Below the pieces are notes generated by a model. That model saw only the letters and a list, made by a program, of their open reading frames with translations, searched no databases and was not told the origin of the DNA. Below, piece after piece: positions 59,474 to 64,000 of a DNA stretch of 64,000 nt (positions are counted from its first letter, which is position 1; every line of letters begins with the position of its first letter). The stretch is from assembly GCA_017480325.1 (NCBI GenBank), contig JAFVAY010000010.1:37182-101181 (forward strand). The letters run 5' to 3'. This DNA is from Clostridiales bacterium. Its GTDB lineage: Bacteria; Bacillota; Clostridia; Saccharofermentanales; Saccharofermentanaceae. The position numbers and the translations under genes are program-made.

Positions 59474-61282
59474 TTATTCTTCGTCGAGCTTCAGAACGCT
59501 CATGAACGCCTCCTGCGGCACCTCTACGGAGCCCACCTGACGCATTCGCTTCTTTCCTTCCTTCTGCTTCTCGAGAAGCTTCTTCTTACGGGAGATATCA
59601 CCGCCATAGCACTTGGAGGTAACGTCTTTGCGAAAAGCTTTTATCGTCTCCCTGGCAATTATTTTACCACCAATGCACGCCTGTACGGGCATCTCGAACT
59701 GCTGTCTCGGGATGTTCTCCTTAAGCTTCTCTGCCATACGGCGACCGCGCTCGTATGCTTTATCCGCATGCACGATAAAGGACAGTGCATCCACAGGGTC
59801 TCCGTTAAGCAGTATATCAAGCTTAACTAGCTTACTTTGCTGGTACCCGGCCATCTCATAATCAAGAGATGCATACCCTCTGGTTCTGGACTTCAAAGCA
59901 TCGAAGAAATCATAGATTATCTCATTAAGAGGCATCCTGTAGTGAAGCATTACGCGCTTCTCATCAAGGTACTTCATGTCCTGATATTCACCACGCCTGT
60001 TCTGACAAAGATCCATAATATTACCTACATACTCCTTAGGCAGAAGTATCTCGGCATTGACTACCGGCTCCTCCATGTAATCTATCACCGAAGGGTCCGG
60101 CATATTGGTAGGATTGTCTACATTCAGACACTCGCCGTCGGTCTTATAGACCTTGTAAATAACCGAAGGTGCCGTTGATATCAGGTCGAGATTGAATTCT
60201 CTCTCGAGTCTCTCTTCAATTACCTCGTAGTGAAGAAGTCCAAGGAATCCGCACCGGAAGCCGAAGCCTAAGGCCGCAGAGGTCTCAGCCTGGAAGGACA
60301 GAGCCGCGTCATTAAGACGGAGCTTCTCCAAGGCATCCCTTAGGTCTCCGTATCGTGCGCCGTCCACGGGATATATCCCGCAGAAGACCATCTGCTGTAT
60401 TCCCTTATATCCCGGGAGAGGCTCAGTCGCCGGATCAGCTGCGGAGGTTATAGTGTCACCCGGAGCCGTATCCGATACCGACTTTATGGAAGCACAGATA
60501 TAACCCACCTCTCCGGCAAGCAACTCATCTGCCGGTACATACTCGCCGGGGTGAAAATACCCGAGTTCGGTAATCACAAATTCCTTACCGGTATGCATAA
60601 CGCGGATCGAATCCCTAGACCTGATCGAGCCTGCGCGGACCCTCACACTTACGATAACTCCTTTATACGGATCGTACTTGGAGTCCACCACTAATGCTCT
60701 GAATGGTTCATCCTCAGGATCAGACGGGGGAGGAAGATACTTTACGACTCCCTCAAGGACATCCTCAATACCGATATCATTCTTGGCCGATATCAAAGGT
60801 GCATATGAAGCATCGATCCCTATATCATCCTCTATCTCATGCCTGACCTCTTCAGGTCTAGCGGAGGGAAGATCGATCTTATTGATCACGGGAAGTATCT
60901 CAAGGTCGGCATCAACGGCAAGATATGCATTCGCCATAGTCTGAGCCTCGACACCCTGAGAAGAATCAACAATAAGAATAGCTCCGTCACAGGCAGACAG
61001 ACTTCTGCTTACCTCGTAGTTAAAGTCCACATGACCGGGAGTATCGATAAGATTAAGCGTGTATGTGTTACCATCCTTAGCCTTATAGGTCATTCTGGTC
61101 GCCTGGGACTTAATGGTAATACCGCGTTCTCTCTCGATGTCCATATTATCGAGGATCTGAGACTTCATGTCCCTTTTCTCGACTACTCCTGTATGCTCGA
61201 TCAATCGATCCGCCAAGGTAGATTTACCGTGATCTATATGTGCTACTATGCAGAAGTTTCTGATGTATTTCTGTCTATCCAT
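59474..61282 (-). CDS. lepA: Elongation factor 4 (LepA)
   Basis: 602 residues, usual length. G domain motifs [14 protein letters not shown] near 14-27, [14 protein letters not shown] near 78 and NKIDLPSAR near 130, the EF-G-like domains II, III and V, and the LepA-specific C-terminal domain (about 490-600: [41 protein letters not shown]). It is a ribosome-bound GTPase that helps with back-translocation or ribosome assembly. It sits between lepB and a lipoprotein gene in the aspS operon. Confidence 0.97.
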   Translation of the reverse strand: MDRQKYIRNFCIVAHIDHGKSTLADRLIEHTGVVEKRDMKSQILDNMDIERERGITIKSQATRMTYKAKDGNTYTLNLIDTPGHVDFNYEVSRSLSACDGAILIVDSSQGVEAQTMANAYLAVDADLEILPVINKIDLPSARPEEVRHEIEDDIGIDASYAPLISAKNDIGIEDVLEGVVKYLPPPSDPEDEPFRALVVDSKYDPYKGVIVSVRVRAGSIRSRDSIRVMHTGKEFVITELGYFHPGEYVPADELLAGEVGYICASIKSVSDTAPGDTITSAADPATEPLPGYKGIQQMVFCGIYPVDGARYGDLRDALEKLRLNDAALSFQAETSAALGFGFRCGFLGLLHYEVIEERLEREFNLDLISTAPSVIYKVYKTDGECLNVDNPTNMPDPSVIDYMEEPVVNAEILLPKEYVGNIMDLCQNRRGEYQDMKYLDEKRVMLHYRMPLNEIIYDFFDALKSRTRGYASLDYEMAGYQQSKLVKLDILLNGDPVDALSFIVHADKAYERGRRMAEKLKENIPRQQFEMPVQACIGGKIIARETIKAFRKDVTSKCYGGDISRKKKLLEKQKEGKKRMRQVGSVEVPQEAFMSVLKLDEE

Positions 61283-61303
61283 ATTAACCTGATCACCGTT
61301 TCC

Positions 61304-61924
61304 TCAGATTAACCCGAATTCCCGGAACGGATAGATCACAATGAATGCAATTCCTTTGATACGATCCTCCGTAAACGGACCTAAGTTTCTACTGTCGTTA
61401 CTTACAGGGCGATTATCTCCCATGCAGTAATATTCATTCTCGCCGAGCGTGATCTCGTCATAGCCCTTATCAAGGCCAAGACTCATAACATAGGTCTCGG
61501 TGCCGGGTGCAAGATAGGATTCCTCCAGAACATAAAAGTCTGAGGCCCCTTCTTCCCTTATATACACGTGTCCGTCTGCGATCCTTACGGTCTCGCCGGG
61601 AAGTCCCACGATCCTCTTAATAAGATACTCTTCGTGGCTATATCCCTCCATATTCTGACCATCGAGGATAACAACGTCGCCTCTGTTAAAATGATGAAAA
61701 TATGTAGATATCTTCTCCGTCATAACGACGTAGCCGCTCCTGAGGGTCGGAACCATGGAGTCTCCGTATACGTTATCCCTCTGAATAACAAACACCACCA
61801 GGACAACGCCGACCAGAACACCGACAGCTATAGCTATAAGCCAATCGAGGATCGAAGAGATGATCTCCTTGCCGACGGCTTTGCCGGTAACTTCTATACT
61901 GTCACTTTTATCGTGCTTCTTCAT
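61304..61924 (-). CDS. lepB: Signal peptidase I
   Basis: 206 residues. A single N-terminal membrane helix (about 22-48: ISSILDWLIAIAVGVLVGVV), catalytic Ser in YGDSMVPTL near 56 and catalytic Lys in LIKRIVGLPGE near 103, plus YYCMGDNRPVSNDSR near 165. It removes signal peptides outside the membrane. Starts just after the aspS stop (overlap of the TAA/ATG region) with only a weak GGA site, so translation probably depends on aspS. Confidence 0.94.
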   Translation of the reverse strand: MKKHDKSDSIEVTGKAVGKEIISSILDWLIAIAVGVLVGVVLVVFVIQRDNVYGDSMVPTLRSGYVVMTEKISTYFHHFNRGDVVILDGQNMEGYSHEEYLIKRIVGLPGETVRIADGHVYIREEGASDFYVLEESYLAPGTETYVMSLGLDKGYDEITLGENEYYCMGDNRPVSNDSRNLGPFTEDRIKGIAFIVIYPFREFGLI

Positions 61925-61925
61925 G

Positions 61926-63737
61926 TTAATCCATCACCAGGTTCTCATCATCATTATTGCCGTCTGATGAGGATGATACTCCGATGCCGAGCTCTTCAAG
62001 CTGAGCCTCGGATACGGGGGCCGGAGCATCTGTCATAAGATCGGAAGAGTTCTGGACCTTCGGGAAAGCTATAACCTCTCTTATAGACCCTGCGCCGGTA
62101 AGAAGCATTACGAATCTGTCGAGGCCGATGGCAAGACCACCGTGAGGCGGTACGCCGTACTTAAATGCATCAAGCAGGAATCCGAACTGCTCCTGTGCAG
62201 CTTCCGCCGTAAATCCCAAGAGCTTAAATATCCTCATCTGAAGGTCTCTGTCGTGGATTCTTATGGATCCGCCTCCAAGCTCGCAACCGTTCAACACGAT
62301 GTCGTAAGCCTTGGATCTGACCTTGCCCTGATCGGCTTCCAGATGGTCAAGATCCTCATCCATAGGGCATGTGAAGGGATGATGCATAGCCATGAACCTT
62401 CCCTCTTCCTCCGACCACTCGAACATAGGGAACTCCGTCACCCAGCAAAGCTTAAAGTCATCCTTCTTTATAAGTCCGAGCTTATTGGCAGCAGCGATAC
62501 GAAGCTGACCTAAGCTGTCGTGAACTACCTTGAACTTGTCTGCCACTATACAGATGAGATCATCTGCGCCGGCACCGGTCTTCTGTGCCAAAGCCTCGAT
62601 GTCCTCGGGCTTTAAGAACTTAAGGAAGGAGCCCCTGGGCTGCTCCGCCGGAACTATCCAAGCCATTCCCTTCGCCTTGTATGTCTTACACACCTCGCCT
62701 AAGGCGTCTATCTCCTTACGAGAGAAGGCCGCACCGCCTTTAATAACGACAGCCTTAACAAGCCCCTTATCCTCGAGGGCATTCTTAAACACTACAAAAT
62801 CCACGGTGGAAGCCCAGTCGGAGATATCCTGAAGCTCCATGCCGAATCTTAAGTCAGGCTTATCCGAGCCGTAACGCTCCATTGCCTCCTGCCATGTAAT
62901 GCGTCTTATGGGAAGCTCAATATCTATATCAAGAACATCCTTGAATACTCTTGCCACAAAGCCTTCCGTAACACCCATAATGTCATCACAGTCAACAAAG
63001 CTCATCTCAAGGTCCATCTGTGTGAACTCTGGTTGTCTGTCAGCTCTTAAGTCCTCATCGCGGAAGCATCTTGCGATCTGCATATAGCGGTCGTAGCCCG
63101 CCAGCATAAGAAGCTGTTTATAAAGCTGAGGAGACTGAGGCAGGGCGAAAAAGGACCCGTTCTTAACTCTGGAAGGAACAAGGTAGTCTCGCGCTCCCTC
63201 AGGAGTGCTCTTGCCGAGCATAGGAGTCTCGATCTCAAGGAAACCCTTCTCATCGAAGTAATCCCTCGCAGACTTCGCTATCTTGTGGCGAAGTATCATA
63301 TTGTTCTGCATAACCGGACGTCTTAAGTCAAGATATCTGTACTTAAGTCTCAAAGCCTCATTAGCTGTATCATCGTCCTCGATATAGAAAGGAGGTGTCT
63401 CGGATTCGGAGATGATGCGAAGATCAACCACCGCGATCTCGATCATACCGGTAGGCATCTTCTCGTTAGGCGCAGATCTCTTCTGAACCTTACCCTTAGC
63501 AGCAAGAACAAATTCGGATCTTACCTTGGACGCCTTAGTCCTTATATCCTCGGAGCTGTCAGGTGTGATAACCAGCTGCACCTCGCCGCTTCTGTCTCTT
63601 AAGGTTATGAATGTAAGTCCCCCCAGGTCTCTTGCCTTATGGCACCACCCCATAAGAACAACTTCTCTGCCGACATCGCCTTCTCTTAAGGTTCCGCACA
63701 TATCCGTGCGCTTCAATCCGACTATAGATTCAGACAT
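61926..63737 (-). CDS. aspS: Aspartyl-tRNA synthetase
   Basis: 603 residues, bacterial type. N-terminal OB fold (about 15-110: VLMGWCHKARDLGGLTFITLRDRSGEVQLVI), class II core with motif 2 FRDEDLRADRQPEFTQMD near 215, GAD domain in the middle, and motif 3 GGLAIGLDRFVMLLTG near 545. First gene of an operon running aspS-lepB-lepA-lipoprotein. A promoter with an extended -10 is at 63778-63786, leaving a 34-base leader with a GAAGGGAAGG site. Confidence 0.97.
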   Translation of the reverse strand: MSESIVGLKRTDMCGTLREGDVGREVVLMGWCHKARDLGGLTFITLRDRSGEVQLVITPDSSEDIRTKASKVRSEFVLAAKGKVQKRSAPNEKMPTGMIEIAVVDLRIISESETPPFYIEDDDTANEALRLKYRYLDLRRPVMQNNMILRHKIAKSARDYFDEKGFLEIETPMLGKSTPEGARDYLVPSRVKNGSFFALPQSPQLYKQLLMLAGYDRYMQIARCFRDEDLRADRQPEFTQMDLEMSFVDCDDIMGVTEGFVARVFKDVLDIDIELPIRRITWQEAMERYGSDKPDLRFGMELQDISDWASTVDFVVFKNALEDKGLVKAVVIKGGAAFSRKEIDALGEVCKTYKAKGMAWIVPAEQPRGSFLKFLKPEDIEALAQKTGAGADDLICIVADKFKVVHDSLGQLRIAAANKLGLIKKDDFKLCWVTEFPMFEWSEEEGRFMAMHHPFTCPMDEDLDHLEADQGKVRSKAYDIVLNGCELGGGSIRIHDRDLQMRIFKLLGFTAEAAQEQFGFLLDAFKYGVPPHGGLAIGLDRFVMLLTGAGSIREVIAFPKVQNSSDLMTDAPAPVSEAQLEELGIGVSSSSDGNNDDENLVMD

Positions 63738-63777
63738 AATATGTTTGACCTTCCCTTCAACGGTTTGCTAACAAATA

Positions 63778-63786
63778 ATTATACCA
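63778..63786 (-). promoter_or_regulatory. Extended -10 box of the aspS operon
   Basis: The minus strand reads TGGTATAAT (63786-63778). Transcription should start near 63771, 34 bases before the ATG, so this one is a normal leadered gene. No good -35 box can be seen. Confidence 0.55.
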
Positions 63787-63865
63787 TAAAGGAGCAGAAG
63801 CAATTATCTTGAATCGAATTTATTGAACCATCGGTATTTCATACCCGTCTCCAACAATAAAGTGG

Positions 63866-63922
63866 AATGATAACGTTTAAGTAGAGTCGTTAAACTCACA
63901 ACGAGATTATATAATGATAACG
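63866..63922 (+). repeat. Direct repeat and hairpin in front of the transposase gene
   Basis: AATGATAACG occurs at 63866-63875 and again at 63913-63922, 47 bases apart. GTTTAA and TTAAAC between them form an inverted repeat around GTAGAGTCG. These could be transposase-binding sites at the element end. Confidence 0.3.
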
Positions 63923-63932
63923 AGGTGAGAAA

Positions 63933-64000
63933 ATGAATTACGACAATGAATTCAGACAACAGGCAGTAGCTTTATCCGATGAGATTGGACCCAAGAAAGC
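63933..64000 (+). CDS. IS3-type transposase OrfA, N-terminal part (gene runs off the window)
   Basis: Only 22 codons lie in the window. They begin MNYDNEFRQQAVALSDEI, which fits the start of IS3/IS911-family OrfA proteins with a helix-turn-helix (Transposase_8), where a short basic start is followed by the A-V-x-L helix. A GAGGTGAG site lies three bases before the ATG, and a TATAAT (63910-63915) gives a promoter. The rest of the element lies outside. The left end was not identified with certainty. Confidence 0.6.
   Translation, partial: MNYDNEFRQQAVALSDEIGPKK

Noticed and set aside
1..64000. CRISPR arrays, rRNA genes, prophage genes and toxin-antitoxin pairs.
   Set aside because: No regularly spaced repeats, rRNA-like sequence, phage structural genes or typical small toxin pairs were seen.

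Overview
This 64 kb window is a densely packed, chromosomal stretch from an anaerobic, sugar-fermenting member of the Clostridia. That placement rests on the paired GlgC/GlgD pyrophosphorylases, a ferredoxin-linked 2-oxoacid oxidoreductase, an NfnAB-type bifurcating enzyme, a rubredoxin-tailed flavin reductase, KtrAB, YitT, MutS2 and canonical GGAGG ribosome sites. A gut, rumen or similar fibre-degrading member (for example of the Saccharofermentans or Lachnospiraceae-like groups) is a guess from the cellobiose 2-epimerase and the glycogen operon. No gap without a gene exceeds 300 bases.

Layout. 1-3.2 kb: the start of aconitase, an rRNA/tRNA methyltransferase, and a DUF4428-like protein paired with a repeat-bearing lipoprotein. 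3.3-6.7 kb: two tandem membrane sensor proteins and a NarL-type regulator, converging on a five-gene glycogen operon (glgB-glgC-glgD-glgA and a GH13 amylase, 6.7-14.8 kb). 15-19 kb: cellobiose 2-epimerase and a four-subunit 2-oxoacid:ferredoxin oxidoreductase. 19-32 kb: an SPFH/zinc-ribbon protein, a DUF975-CmpB-like membrane fusion, a P-loop ATPase, mutS2, pfkA, dnaE and uvrB. 32-37 kb: a reductase/TetR operon facing an ABC exporter. 37-40 kb: an AT-rich acyltransferase and nfnAB. 40-46 kb: a GH25 lysozyme plus ABC-2 exporter operon divergent from ktrBA. 46-53 kb: small membrane proteins, a flavin reductase-rubredoxin, YitT, a decayed AGCS symporter, a manganese-type CDF exporter, a glutathione peroxidase and an OhrR-like repressor. 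53-57 kb: a LacI-fold diguanylate cyclase converging on a sensor kinase that lacks its ATPase domain, with its OmpR-type regulator. 57-64 kb: an AT-rich membrane protein behind tRNA-Leu(UAG), then the aspS-lepB-lepA-lipoprotein operon and the left part of an IS3-like transposase gene.

The most unusual signal is in the promoters. At least eight genes have no ribosome-binding site and instead carry a -10 box, often an extended TGnTAnnnT, ending 6-8 bases before the ATG, so their mRNAs should be leaderless. One pair (GH25 and ktrB) is fired in both directions from a single 14-base palindromic -10 element. uvrB combines a leaderless start with a LexA-like box. Other points of note are lysine/alanine/proline-rich tails on both GlgA and GlgB, the kinase without a catalytic domain, and the lysozyme-exporter operon.
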